Below are positions 44,301 through 52,632 of a stretch of 64,000 nt of DNA, piece after piece. A program made the position numbers and the translations under genes. The notes beneath the pieces are model-generated. The model ran no database searches, was not told the DNA's origin, and saw nothing but the letters and a program-made list of their open reading frames with translations. The stretch spans positions 1-64,000 of the forward strand of contig NZ_OBMU01000005.1 in the NCBI RefSeq assembly GCF_900218065.1, read 5' to 3'. The stretch comes from Novosphingobium sp. Chol11 (GTDB lineage Bacteria; Pseudomonadota; Alphaproteobacteria; Sphingomonadales; Sphingomonadaceae). Numbering within the stretch: the stretch's first letter is position 1; each line of letters starts with the position of its first letter.

Positions 44301-45536
44301 TTTCGGCCCGTTTCCACCGATTGCCGTGGCGAACGGCGGTTCATCTCGACCATCGCCCGGCGCCTCGACAGCCTGGGCGCGCTGACCCGTGGCCAACGCC
44401 AGACCGGCGGGCAGGGACTTTTCGACCCCCGCGACAATCTGGAGTCCGACTTCGCGCGGGAATCGCTCGACCAGTGGTTTCGCCTGCTGTTCCAGGCAAA
44501 ACTCCAATCGGTCCACTTCGATCAGTTCCAGGCGCTCACCGGTTTGAACCTGGCCGGGGAGGGCGGGGGGCTCACCGAGACCTTGCCCACGATCCAGCGG
44601 TGGTTGAACCGCATCCTGGCGCTGCGCATCGACCTGCAGAACGCGATCTTCGACGAATATCTCGGCTTGATCGAAGCACGGGTGGAAAAGGCACGCGAGG
44701 CCGGCACCCTCGATCTTGGCGTCGAAACGATCGCGGCCGACCGTATTTCGATCCTCGACCGGACGGTGATCCGGCGCGATCCCGTGAGCGGCGCCGAAAC
44801 CGAGATCCTGCGTATCGAAACCGAGGAGCGATATCGGCCGCTGACCCTGGAGCGAGCGCATTGGCTTCTGGCCGACCCGGAAGCGCGCGGGTTGATCAAC
44901 CCGCGTTCCGGCAAGGCCGCCATTTGCCGGCCGACCTTCTCGCTGACGGACGAAGAGGGGCGGACCGTGCGCCGCTATGAGCTGGTGCGGCCGACGCGCA
45001 CCGAACGGCACCGGCAGGACCTCTTCGCCGAAACCCATTGGACCGACGTGGACCGGGCGAGCTTCGACGAAGCCTGGCAGGCCGAATGCGACGCAATGGC
45101 GGCGCAGACGCGCACGCAGATCATCTATCTGGTCACTGGCCTGCTGCTTCCGGTGTGGGGCAAGCTGCCCGACGATCATGTCCAGGTCTGGCGGCTGACG
45201 AGCGATGACGGCCAGTCGCTTCTCGGGCGTCTTATTCCGGCGCCGCTGGTTGAGCGGATTGCCAGCGCATTCGGCATCGCGGCCCATGTCGAGATCGACC
45301 TCGGCGCGCGGGTCGAGCACGTCCGCACCTCGGGCGAGATCATGCCGATCGGAGCGCTGCGGCTGAAGCGCGCCTTGGTCGCCGGCGATCAACGCCTCGA
45401 ATTGCTGGACTGGAAGCCCGAGGCGCTGCCGCATCTCAAGGCGGCGGGCTGCTTCACCGAGATCATCCAGCACCGCACGCGGCTGTTCGTTCCCCCGAGC
45501 CGCGCCCTCGAGATCCTCGCCAGGATCACGGACTGA
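41337..45536 (+). CDS. DNA methyltransferase-like / strawberry-notch helicase fusion
   Basis: A 1399-aa protein. Residues about 100-260 form a Rossmann methyltransferase with motif I LEPSAGTG (134-141) and catalytic motif IV NPPF (200-203), typical of N6-adenine methylases. A superfamily-2 helicase core follows with Walker A GDGTGAGKG (467-475) and DEAH (575-578), then the strawberry-notch C-terminal region (GGTGRSYHASLDAPNQS, with GLGRTHRTHQ). Such fusions occur on plasmids and phages. Their biological role is unresolved; protection from host restriction or remodelling of incoming DNA are possible. It is followed by the ParB-like gene after 111 bp. Confidence 0.9.
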   Translation: MATHPLALTLPLDDPARTAAQGIADRLSEGCPVARNDLLAEMTSAFGGSSADGLWSLRDAYDVLELAQVLHLKNATLPADANARLAQLIAMTAALPTQSVRSETQIAFQQFSTPAPIGFLAAKAAAITAHDIVLEPSAGTGLLAVHAHLAGARLLLNDIDAWRTRLLRHAFPEGRLSTHDGELIDDMLDPQLVPSVVLLNPPFSRSQGRARDRHAALRHLRSALLRLAPGGRCAVILPDRIETEDADWLHATAGAHARLHLDLPPDAYAKHGTGQAVQLILLEKDGAGGSVPRQTCTTLGAALAAIDAMATPCAPQPQPISRPSGLFRGLTRRTRPVCSRAAVTLPTTRAVAYHRLDAPAPAGEPQGIYLPYRPSRLLIADAREHPSALVESQAMGSIAAPPVAYEPVLPARILDDGLLSDAQLETLIYAGAAFERDLPGRFISSEEGLSLSPAEAGNAYRTGFFLGDGTGAGKGRQVAGVILDQWLRGNRRHLWISKSETLVEDARRDWSALGGLPLDIQHLNQWKLGTPIALGDGILFLTYATLRSNRGDRGTRLRQLIEWMGEDFSGVIVFDEAHEMAGVAGGEGRFGATKGSEQGIAGVRLQNLAPRARILYASATGASDVNNLAYATRLGLWGPQTAFADRRAFVESLRRGGIAAMELIARDLKAQGLYAARALSFAGVEYDILEHRLSEEQIAVYNAYADAWAIIHNNLQAALAATRVTDGFSGATYNSGAKAAALSIFESTKQRFFGQILLSMKLPSLIPAIAADLARGDCAVVQLVSTSEAMLDRALADLSPEERAWLDIELSPREFLVDYLTAAFPVRQMRTYTDDSGTVRSEPMIDEAGQPVLCREAMAMRDQLLEQLCALPVVGSALDHIIGHFGTEAVAEVTGRSRRIVVDADGRQRIERRSARTNLAETDIFMRGEKRILIFSDAGGTGRSYHASLDAPNQSRRIHYLLEPGWRADAAIQGLGRTHRTHQACPPLFRPVSTDCRGERRFISTIARRLDSLGALTRGQRQTGGQGLFDPRDNLESDFARESLDQWFRLLFQAKLQSVHFDQFQALTGLNLAGEGGGLTETLPTIQRWLNRILALRIDLQNAIFDEYLGLIEARVEKAREAGTLDLGVETIAADRISILDRTVIRRDPVSGAETEILRIETEERYRPLTLERAHWLLADPEARGLINPRSGKAAICRPTFSLTDEEGRTVRRYELVRPTRTERHRQDLFAETHWTDVDRASFDEAWQAECDAMAAQTRTQIIYLVTGLLLPVWGKLPDDHVQVWRLTSDDGQSLLGRLIPAPLVERIASAFGIAAHVEIDLGARVEHVRTSGEIMPIGALRLKRALVAGDQRLELLDWKPEALPHLKAAGCFTEIIQHRTRLFVPPSRALEILARITD

Positions 45537-45647
45537 CCCGCGGCCGCGCCAAGCGACCGAAGAGAGGGGAGGGGGCCTTCGGCCGGGTAGGCCTGAGTGG
45601 CTCAAGCCGGCCGACGAGGTCGGCGCAACCCTCGAAGGAGACAACCG

Positions 45648-47660
45648 ATGATCCAGTCCGTGAAGGTCAAGAACCTCTCGCTCTCGAAGGACAATGTCCG
45701 CAAATCCAATCGCGATGCCGACCTCGACAGCCTCGCCGACAATATCGCCGCGCATGGCCTGTTGCAGAATCTCGTGGTCACGCCGCTCAAGAAGGCAGGA
45801 CATTTCACCGTCAAGGCGGGTGGCCGCCGCTTGCGGGCGCTCCAGCGGCTGATCGATTCAGGTCGGCTTGCCGGGGACCATGAGGTTCAGGTGCTGGTGC
45901 TCGAGGATGATGCTGGATCGGCCGAAGCGAGCCTTGCCGAGAATTTCCACCGCGTCGCGATGAACCCGGCGGATGAGTGCTCGGCTTTCAAGCACTTCCT
46001 CGACAAGGGCGCGAGTGCCGAGGATGTGGCGAAACGTTTCGGCGTCACGACCCGCTTCGTTGAGCAGCGGGTACGGCTTGCCGAACTGGCTCCTCTCGTA
46101 TTCGCGGCGCTGGCGGCGGGCGAGATCACGCTGGGGGTCGCCCAGGCTTATGCCGTCACGCCCGACGTCGATCGCCAGGCGCGCGTGTTCGAGAGCATGA
46201 GCCGGTCCTATTATGGCGACAATCCCGACAATATCCGCCGTGCGCTCCTCAACGGAACGGTCAAGGCGACCGACGCCAAGGCACGGTTCGTCGGCCGCGA
46301 GGCCTATGTCGGCGCGGGCGGCCGGATCGAGCGCGACCTGTTCGGTGAAGATGTGGACGAGAGCTGGATCGACGTGGAGCTCATCGAGCAGCTGGCCGCC
46401 CAGAAGCTTGAAGCGGCCGCGGAAGCGCTCGCTGCCGAACAGAAGCTGGCGTTCGTGACGCCGGTTCTCGCGACGCATGTGCCCTATGATACGGAGTGCC
46501 AGCTCCACGAATATCATCCGCCGCTGCGCGAATTGAGCGGGGACGAGCAGGAGCGCGTCGATAGTCTCTCGGATGAGGGCGACGCGCTCATCCGCGAACT
46601 TGAGACCGAACTCGAGGACGGCACGCCCGAGGCCGAGGCGGCTTCGGCGCGTCTCGCCGACATCGAGCGGGAACTCGATACGATCGAGGCGTCGCGCACG
46701 ATGGTCGATGATGCGATCAAGGACCAGCTGGGCACCTTCATCTATCTGGCGCCCGATGGCAGTCCGCGGGTGCACAGCCGCATGTTCAGCGAGCGCGCCA
46801 TCCGGCAGGCGGGCGAGGATGCAGAACCCGAAGCACCGTCCGGCAAGGTCGCGGCCTCCCGGCTCAGCGCGACGCTGGTTGACGAACTCGCGACCCAGCG
46901 CCGGCAGATCCTGGCAGCCCATGTCGCCTCGGATGCCGGGTTCGCGCTCGATCTCACGATATTCCTGATGGCGCACCGGACGGTGTTCGCCAGCAGCTAT
47001 GTCCGGGACCACGCGACGTTGCAGGCCGCCGCCGCGAGCTTCCCGATCGTCAGCTTCCGCGATGAAGGTAGCGCGGCGAGCAATGTCCTGACCGAACAGC
47101 GCCAGGCGCTCGATGTGAGCTGGGCAGGCGGGAACACGCTGTCGTCCCGCTTCGATGCCTTCCGGCAACTGGATGAACAGGCGCGCGCCGATTGGCTCGC
47201 CCATGTCATGGCGCAGACGCTGGAGCCGACACTCAACGTCGACGATGGCGGGCGCCGCAACGGCTTCCACGATCATCTCGGACGGCTGCTCGACATTGAT
47301 GTCGCGCAATGGTGGCGGCCCGATGCCCAGAACTTTTTCGGGCGGGTGAAGAAGGACGTCATGCTCGAAGCGCTCGACGAGATCGGCGGGCCGGTGCTGC
47401 GCGGCCGATACAAGGACGCCAAGAAGGGTGACCTTGCCAATGCCTGCGCTGCGCTCTGTTCGGGGCAGGGCATCGTCGAGGCCGAAGTCCGGGAAAAGGC
47501 GCTCTCCTGGCTGCCCGACGAGATGCGGTTCGGCGCGATCGAAAAGCCCGAAAGCTTCCGGAGCTATTCCGCTTTCCTCAGCGATGAAGACGACAGCGAC
47601 GGCGGGGCAGGGGAGATCGCCCCCGATGGCGATGCTGGCGACTTCGAACAGGCCGCCTGA
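45648..47660 (+). CDS. long ParB/RepB-like nuclease-domain protein
   Basis: A 670-aa protein. The N-terminus is ParB-like: LSKDNVRKSNRDADLDSLADNI, then FTVKAGGRRLRAL and ASLAENFHRVAMNPADE. A helix-turn-helix follows (SAEDVAKRFGVTTRFVEQRV). About 450 further residues include an acidic coiled coil (LETELEDGTPEAEAASARLADIEREL) and no recognised domain. GAAGGAGACAACCG sets the start. It is twice the length of a partition ParB and has no ParA partner, so it more likely works with the helicase upstream in DNA processing. Confidence 0.87.
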   Translation: MIQSVKVKNLSLSKDNVRKSNRDADLDSLADNIAAHGLLQNLVVTPLKKAGHFTVKAGGRRLRALQRLIDSGRLAGDHEVQVLVLEDDAGSAEASLAENFHRVAMNPADECSAFKHFLDKGASAEDVAKRFGVTTRFVEQRVRLAELAPLVFAALAAGEITLGVAQAYAVTPDVDRQARVFESMSRSYYGDNPDNIRRALLNGTVKATDAKARFVGREAYVGAGGRIERDLFGEDVDESWIDVELIEQLAAQKLEAAAEALAAEQKLAFVTPVLATHVPYDTECQLHEYHPPLRELSGDEQERVDSLSDEGDALIRELETELEDGTPEAEAASARLADIERELDTIEASRTMVDDAIKDQLGTFIYLAPDGSPRVHSRMFSERAIRQAGEDAEPEAPSGKVAASRLSATLVDELATQRRQILAAHVASDAGFALDLTIFLMAHRTVFASSYVRDHATLQAAAASFPIVSFRDEGSAASNVLTEQRQALDVSWAGGNTLSSRFDAFRQLDEQARADWLAHVMAQTLEPTLNVDDGGRRNGFHDHLGRLLDIDVAQWWRPDAQNFFGRVKKDVMLEALDEIGGPVLRGRYKDAKKGDLANACAALCSGQGIVEAEVREKALSWLPDEMRFGAIEKPESFRSYSAFLSDEDDSDGGAGEIAPDGDAGDFEQAA

Positions 47661-47752
47661 GGCGAACGCCTAACGGCGGGCGGCGCTTTCGTGTCGCCCG
47701 CCGCCCTTCATCGGCGGCGCTGAGACAGCCGCTCTTTCGCGGAGTATCCACC

Positions 47753-48676
47753 ATGACCCAATCATCGGGCCGGCCCTCGCCGGCCGAGACCATCACGCGC
47801 GCCATCATCGACCGGCTCGAGGCCGGTGTGCGTCCCTGGGTACGGCCCTGGCGATCATGCGCCGCGCAAGGGCGCCCGCTGCGCGCCAATGGCGAGCCCT
47901 ATCGCGGCATGAACACCTTTTGGCTATGGCTGGCCGCCGAGCAGTGCGGCTATCGGTCCCGCTACTGGATGACCTATCGGCAAGCACAAAGCCTCGGCGG
48001 GCAGGTCCGTGCCGGTGAGCAGTCGCAATTTGCGATCTTCTACAAAGCCTATTCGAAGAAGGTCGATTCCTACGAACGTCCGGGTGAGCTCGTCGATGAG
48101 CAGCGCCGGGTCATGCGGTCCTATGCGGTCTTCAATGCCGATCAGATCGATACACTGCCGGGCGATTTCTATCCCGAAGCCCTCTCCCTCGTCCCGCCGG
48201 GCGACCGGCTCGGTCCGCGGGCGGAGCGCTTCGTCGATCGGCTGCCCGCGCGGCTGCGATGCGGCGGCGATCGTGCTTATTATGATCTGCGCGCGGACGT
48301 CATCACCATGCCGCCGGTCGAGCAATTCGACACGCGCGCCGCCTGGGCAGCCACCATTGCGCATGAGGCCGGCCACTGGACAGGCCATCCAGCCCGGCTT
48401 GCCCGATCGTTCGGGAAGCGCTTCGGCGATCAGGCATATGCGTTCGAGGAGTTGGTCGCCGAACTGACAGCAGCGCTGGTTGGCGCCGATGTGGGTCTCC
48501 CAACCACCCATCTCGACGACCACGCGGCTTATATCGGATCCTGGCTCGCCATTTTGCGCAAGGATAATCGCGCATTGCTGACGGCGGCTGCGCGAGCCGA
48601 GGAAGCCGCCGGGTTTCTGCTGCGGGCAACCGATCTCGCTTGCGAGGATGATCTGGACGAGCAGGCGGCTGCTTGA
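47753..48676 (+). CDS. ardC: ArdC-like antirestriction/zincin metallopeptidase
   Basis: A 307-aa protein. The N-terminal ssDNA-binding domain reads ITRAIIDRLEAGVRPWVRPW, GMNTFWLWLAAEQCGYRSRYWMTYRQAQSLGGQV. The C-terminal zincin domain has HEAGHWTGH (204-212) and the downstream FEELVAELTAALV glutamate. ArdC of IncW plasmids protects incoming DNA from restriction during conjugation; the same role is likely here by homology. Confidence 0.88.
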   Translation: MTQSSGRPSPAETITRAIIDRLEAGVRPWVRPWRSCAAQGRPLRANGEPYRGMNTFWLWLAAEQCGYRSRYWMTYRQAQSLGGQVRAGEQSQFAIFYKAYSKKVDSYERPGELVDEQRRVMRSYAVFNADQIDTLPGDFYPEALSLVPPGDRLGPRAERFVDRLPARLRCGGDRAYYDLRADVITMPPVEQFDTRAAWAATIAHEAGHWTGHPARLARSFGKRFGDQAYAFEELVAELTAALVGADVGLPTTHLDDHAAYIGSWLAILRKDNRALLTAAARAEEAAGFLLRATDLACEDDLDEQAAA

Positions 48677-48701
48677 TCTCGCCATGTCGCCGATTGCACT
48701 A

Positions 48702-48735
48702 TATCCATATATCCGCTATCGTGGATATATGGATA
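48702..48735. promoter_or_regulatory. ArsR operator overlapping the arsR start codon
   Basis: TATCCATATATCC (48702-48714), eight-base spacer, then the exact inverse GGATATATGGATA (48723-48735). The arsR ATG (48729) is inside the right arm, so repressor binding would block the 5' end of the gene itself. Confidence 0.85.
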
Positions 48736-49067
48736 ACGAATCTGTCATCGTCGCGTTGGGCGCGCTTGCCCAAGCCACGCGCCTCGACGCCTTCCGCCTT
48801 CTGGTGCGTCACGAACCCGAAGGCCTTCCCGCCGGCGAGGTCGCCAAGGCGCTGGATGTCCCGCAGAACACGATGTCGGTGCATTTGGCGACCCTGGCGC
48901 GTGCCGGCCTGGTCACATCCGAGCGGCGCAGCCGGATCATCAACTACCGCGCCGATCTCGATGCGCTACGCTCCGTGATGCTGTTCCTCGTCAAGGACTG
49001 CTGTGGTGGCCGGGCCGAGCTCTGCCATCCACTTGCGGATGAACTGCTTGCCTGTCGTGCTGCCTGA
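48729..49067 (+). CDS. arsR: ArsR-family repressor of the arsenic operon
   Basis: A 112-aa winged-helix repressor. LGALAQATRLDAFRLLVRH and LPAGEVAKALDVPQNTMSVHLATLARAGLV form the DNA-binding part. The usual N-terminal CVC metal site of E. coli ArsR is absent; instead KDCCGGRAELCHP and a final LLAC offer C-terminal cysteines, as in other ArsR subtypes that sense As(III) near the C-terminus. The start at 48729 overlaps its operator. Confidence 0.93.
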   Translation: MDNESVIVALGALAQATRLDAFRLLVRHEPEGLPAGEVAKALDVPQNTMSVHLATLARAGLVTSERRSRIINYRADLDALRSVMLFLVKDCCGGRAELCHPLADELLACRAA

Positions 49068-49079
49068 AAGGACATCAAC

Positions 49080-49616
49080 ATGACGGATCGCCTGTTGAAC
49101 GTACTGTTTCTTTGCACGGGCAATTCCGCCCGTTCCATCATGGCCGAGGCGATCCTCAGCCGTGAGGGGCTAGGCCGTTTCAAATCGTTCAGCGCCGGCA
49201 GCCAGCCCAAGGGCGAGGTCCATCCGTTCACCATTCATCTCTTGGAGAAGCTGAACTACGACGCAAGCCGGTTCCGCTCGAAGAGCTGGGAAGAGTTTTC
49301 CGGCCCCGATGCGCCGTCCTTGGATTTCGTGTTCACCGTTTGCGACAATGCCGCCAATGAGCTTTGCCCGGTTTGGCCGGGGCAGCCGCTGACCGCCAAT
49401 TGGGGGGTGCCCGATCCGGCCGCTATCGAGGACAGCGAAACGGTGCAGCACGCGGCCTTCTTCGATACTTACAGGATGCTGTTCAATCGCATCTCGCTGT
49501 TCACCAACCTGCCGTTCGAAGGCCTCGACAAGATGAGTCTACAGAACCGGCTGAACCGGATCGGCAAGGAACAGGGCCGCGCCGACCTCCCAAGCGAAAA
49601 GGCACCCAGCGCATGA
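49080..49616 (+). CDS. arsC: arsenate reductase, low-MW phosphatase type
   Basis: A 178-aa reductase converting arsenate to arsenite. The P-loop is LFLCTGNSARS (Cys12, Arg18), and the redox pair Cys88 and Cys95 occurs in FTVCDNAANELCPVW, the set used by thioredoxin-coupled ArsC enzymes. The C-terminus extends about 40 residues past the core. It begins 12 bp after arsR and overlaps the second reductase as ATGA. Confidence 0.94.
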   Translation: MTDRLLNVLFLCTGNSARSIMAEAILSREGLGRFKSFSAGSQPKGEVHPFTIHLLEKLNYDASRFRSKSWEEFSGPDAPSLDFVFTVCDNAANELCPVWPGQPLTANWGVPDPAAIEDSETVQHAAFFDTYRMLFNRISLFTNLPFEGLDKMSLQNRLNRIGKEQGRADLPSEKAPSA

Positions 49617-50053
49617 GCAATGCCGCAATCGATATCGTCATCTATCACAATCCCGAGTGTGGGACGTCGCGCAACACGCTGGCGATGATCCGCAACGCCG
49701 GGATCGAGCCGCATGTGATCGAATATCTCAAGACGCCGCCCAACCGCCCGCGCCTGGTTTCGCTCATCGCCCGCATGGGCATCAGCGCACGCCAGTTGCT
49801 CCGCGAGAAGGGCACGCCCTTCGCCGAGCTGGGTCTTGCCGATCCGACGCTCAGCGATGACCAGCTCATTGATGCGATGATCGAACATCCGATCCTCATC
49901 AACCGGCCAATCGTTGTGTCGCCGCTCGGCGTGAAACTCTGCCGTCCATCGGAAGAGGTGCTCGATCTTCTCCCGTCCGCCCAGCGCGGGGCTTTCACCA
50001 AGGAAGATGGCGAGCAGGTCATCGACGCCGCCGGCAAGAGGATCGGGGCGTGA
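49613..50053 (+). CDS. arsC: arsenate reductase, glutaredoxin type
   Basis: A 146-aa ArsC/Spx-fold enzyme: VIYHNPECGTSRNTLAMIRNAG with catalytic Cys16, and HPILINRPIVVSPLGVKLCRP with the substrate-binding arginines. It is unrelated in fold to the preceding reductase, so the operon encodes two independent arsenate reductases using different electron donors. Overlaps both neighbours. Confidence 0.95.
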   Translation: MSNAAIDIVIYHNPECGTSRNTLAMIRNAGIEPHVIEYLKTPPNRPRLVSLIARMGISARQLLREKGTPFAELGLADPTLSDDQLIDAMIEHPILINRPIVVSPLGVKLCRPSEEVLDLLPSAQRGAFTKEDGEQVIDAAGKRIGA

Positions 50054-51117
50054 ACGCGACCGTTGCGGCACGACCCAAGCCGGCGATCAACAGCTTCGAA
50101 CGCTATTTGAGCGTCTGGGTGGCGCTCTGCATCGCTGTCGGCATCGCGCTCGGCTATTCGCTGCCGAATCTGTTCGCAGCCATCGCATCGGCTGAGATCG
50201 CGCGCGTGAACCTGGTCGTGGCTGTGCTGATCTGGCTGATGATCGTCCCCATGCTGCTCAAGATCGACCTCGGCGCGTTGGGGTCGGTTCGCCAACACTG
50301 GAAGGGCGTCGGCGTCACCCTCTTCATCAACTGGGCGGTGAAGCCCTTTTCAATGGCGCTGCTCGGCACGCTGTTCCTGGGATGGCTCTTCCGGCCGCTG
50401 CTGCCGCAGGGCGAGATCAACGCCTATATCGCCGGGCTCATCCTGCTCGCCGCCGCCCCCTGCACGGCGATGGTGTTCGTCTGGTCGAACCTGTGCGACG
50501 GCGAGCCGACCTATACGCTGAGCCAGGTGGCGCTCAACGACGTGATCATGGTCTTCGCCTTCGCACCGCTGGTCGGACTGCTGCTCGGGGTCGCCTCGAT
50601 CACAGTGCCCTGGGACACGCTGCTCATCTCGGTCCTGCTCTATATCGTCGTGCCCGTCATCGTCGCGCAGATCATTCGTCGGGCGTTGCTATCGTCAGGC
50701 GGGCAGCCGGCGCTCGATCGGCTGCTGGCAACGCTTGGGCCGGTGTCGCTGGTTGCGCTGCTGACGACGCTCGTCCTCCTGTTCGGCTTCCAGGGCCCGG
50801 CGATCCTGGCTCATCCGCTGGTCATCGCACTGATTGCCATTCCCATCCTCATCCAGGTCTACTTCAATGCGGGCCTGGCCTATTGGCTCAGCCGGCGCTT
50901 CGGCGTGGCCTGGTGCGTCGCCGCTCCGGCCGCGCTGATCGGCGCGTCCAATTTCTTCGAGCTCGCGGTTGCAGCCGCGATCAGCCTGTTCGGCCTCAAT
51001 TCCGGGGCCGCGCTCGCGACCGTGGTGGGCGTGCTGGTCGAGGTGCCGGTAATGCTGTCTGTCGTCAGCATCGTCAAGAAGACGCGGCCCTGGTACGAGC
51101 AACGCGTTCCTGCATGA
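50050..51117 (+). CDS. acr3: ACR3-family arsenite efflux transporter
   Basis: A 355-aa inner-membrane permease with about ten hydrophobic segments. The conserved APCTAMVFVWSNLCDGEPTYTL segment carries Cys138, equivalent to the essential Acr3 cysteine, and VLVEVPVMLSVVSIVKKTRPWY is the family C-terminus. It starts with GTG overlapping the arsC stop. It exports As(III) produced by the two reductases. Confidence 0.96.
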   Translation: MNATVAARPKPAINSFERYLSVWVALCIAVGIALGYSLPNLFAAIASAEIARVNLVVAVLIWLMIVPMLLKIDLGALGSVRQHWKGVGVTLFINWAVKPFSMALLGTLFLGWLFRPLLPQGEINAYIAGLILLAAAPCTAMVFVWSNLCDGEPTYTLSQVALNDVIMVFAFAPLVGLLLGVASITVPWDTLLISVLLYIVVPVIVAQIIRRALLSSGGQPALDRLLATLGPVSLVALLTTLVLLFGFQGPAILAHPLVIALIAIPILIQVYFNAGLAYWLSRRFGVAWCVAAPAALIGASNFFELAVAAAISLFGLNSGAALATVVGVLVEVPVMLSVVSIVKKTRPWYEQRVPA

Positions 51118-51545
51118 TCGCTACACTGCTGGATTCCAGGTCGCTTTCCGACCTGATGGCGGAGCTGAGCGCGGCGGGTCTGCCTGCCAGTGATCTCGCC
51201 GAGGCGGGACGCCGCTTCTTTCGGTTCGAGGATGATGTTGGCCTTGTCGGCTATGGCGGGATCGAAGGCGACGGCTCCGACCGCCTGCTGCGCTCGCTGG
51301 TCGTGAAGGCCGATCGGCGCGGATGCGGATTGGGCGGTGCCATTCTCACGGCAGTCGAACGCGCTGCAGCTGATGAGGGCGCGACTAGCCTGTACCTGCT
51401 CACCACGACCGCCGAGCCTTTCTTTCGCCGTCACGGCTATGAAACAGCCGAACGGACCGACGTTCCTGCCGTCATCGCGCAATCGGCCGAGTTCCGATCG
51501 CTATGCCCGGCGAGCGCCGCCCTTTTGTACAAATGGATTGCCTGA
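51114..51545 (+). CDS. ArsN2-like GNAT acetyltransferase
   Basis: A 143-aa GNAT protein: [21 protein letters not shown] is the acetyl-CoA loop, and [22 protein letters not shown] the C-terminal part. Short GNATs of this kind in ars operons are annotated ArsN2; some ArsN proteins acetylate organoarsenical antibiotics, so the same could apply here. The ATG overlaps the acr3 stop and its own stop overlaps arsH as TGATG. Confidence 0.87.
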   Translation: MIATLLDSRSLSDLMAELSAAGLPASDLAEAGRRFFRFEDDVGLVGYGGIEGDGSDRLLRSLVVKADRRGCGLGGAILTAVERAAADEGATSLYLLTTTAEPFFRRHGYETAERTDVPAVIAQSAEFRSLCPASAALLYKWIA

Positions 51546-52285
51546 TGTCGCGTCTTCGTATCCTTCCCGAACCCGATCACATGCCCGCGCTGGACCGTGC
51601 AATGATCCGGCCCGATCTCGCCGCCGGGCTCGGCGCGCTTGAGCCGAAACCTCGCATCCTCCTCCTCTACGGCTCGCTGCGCGAGCGGTCGTTCAGTCGC
51701 TTCGCGGTCGAGGAAGCGGCCCGGCTGCTCATCCTCTTCGGCGCCGAAGTGCGGATCTTCGATCCGGCCGATCTCCCGCTCCCCGACCAGATCAAGGACG
51801 ATGATCACCCGGCGGTGCATGAGCTTCGCGAGCATGCGCTTTGGTCCGAGGGCATGGTCTGGTGCAGTCCCGAACGGCACGGCCAGATCACCGGCATCAT
51901 GAAAGCGCAGATCGACCATTTGCCGCTCGAATTCGGCGGCATGCGTCCGACCCAGGGCCGGACCCTGGCCGTCATGCAGGTTTCGGGCGGATCGCAGTCG
52001 TTCAACGCGGTCAACACGTTGCGGCTGCTCGGGCGGTGGATGCGCATGTTCACCATCCCCAACCAGTCGAGCATTGCTATGGCGTTCAAGGAGTTCGACG
52101 AGGACGGCCGTCTCAGTGCCTCAAGCTATTATGACCGGATCGTCGACGTCATGGAGGAGCTGGTGCGCTTCACGGTGCTGACACGTCGCCATGCCGATCA
52201 ACTCGTGGACCGCTATTCGGAACGCAAGGCGGCAGCCGCCAAGCGCGACGCGGCCCAAGATCTGGCCTCACGGTCGAAGGCCTGA
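51545..52285 (+). CDS. arsH: ArsH organoarsenical oxidase
   Basis: A 246-aa NADPH-dependent FMN flavoprotein. [24 protein letters not shown] is the FMN phosphate loop; [22 protein letters not shown] and [24 protein letters not shown] are characteristic of ArsH. The family oxidises trivalent methylated arsenicals. It ends the ars operon. Confidence 0.95.
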   Translation: MSRLRILPEPDHMPALDRAMIRPDLAAGLGALEPKPRILLLYGSLRERSFSRFAVEEAARLLILFGAEVRIFDPADLPLPDQIKDDDHPAVHELREHALWSEGMVWCSPERHGQITGIMKAQIDHLPLEFGGMRPTQGRTLAVMQVSGGSQSFNAVNTLRLLGRWMRMFTIPNQSSIAMAFKEFDEDGRLSASSYYDRIVDVMEELVRFTVLTRRHADQLVDRYSERKAAAAKRDAAQDLASRSKA

Positions 52286-52632
52286 CGGCCGGGCTCTTCC
52301 GATGCGACGCGCTTTCATGCCGTCCTGTGCGTATCGGGAGATCGGGTTGCGGGTGCCCTTCTTAAGGTCCTCTGCGTCATGAATGCCTGACGCGACAGGG
52401 CCTTCGCGCCTTTCGCCAGAGGATGCGGCACATGGGCCATCGCGCTGGCGGCGGCAACCCGAACGCTCCGGCCGTGTTGGCGCGCCGAGGCGCGCCTGCC
52501 CGCACCACCCGGACCTTATCGGGTTCCCCTTGGGCGTTGCCCGGCGGTGCCGCCGCCGCTTTTTCGATGGCCCGGAGGGTGCGCATCCGGCGGGAAGGCC
52601 GCCGGCCCTGCGACACGGAAAGGCAATCCCTC
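52286..52632. other. 347-bp leader region with a TGCCCGCACCACCC element
   Basis: No gene is supported. TGCCCGCACCACCC (52497-52510) and GGGTTCCCC (52521-52529) recur with the same layout upstream of the SSB gene at 54763. The stretch probably contains the promoter and leader of the DUF2493 gene. Confidence 0.5.

Noticed and set aside
41502..45803. A 1433-codon open frame on the minus strand
   Set aside because: It is fully antisense to the methyltransferase-helicase gene, shows no domain, and is rich in residues produced by reverse reading of GC-rich codons.
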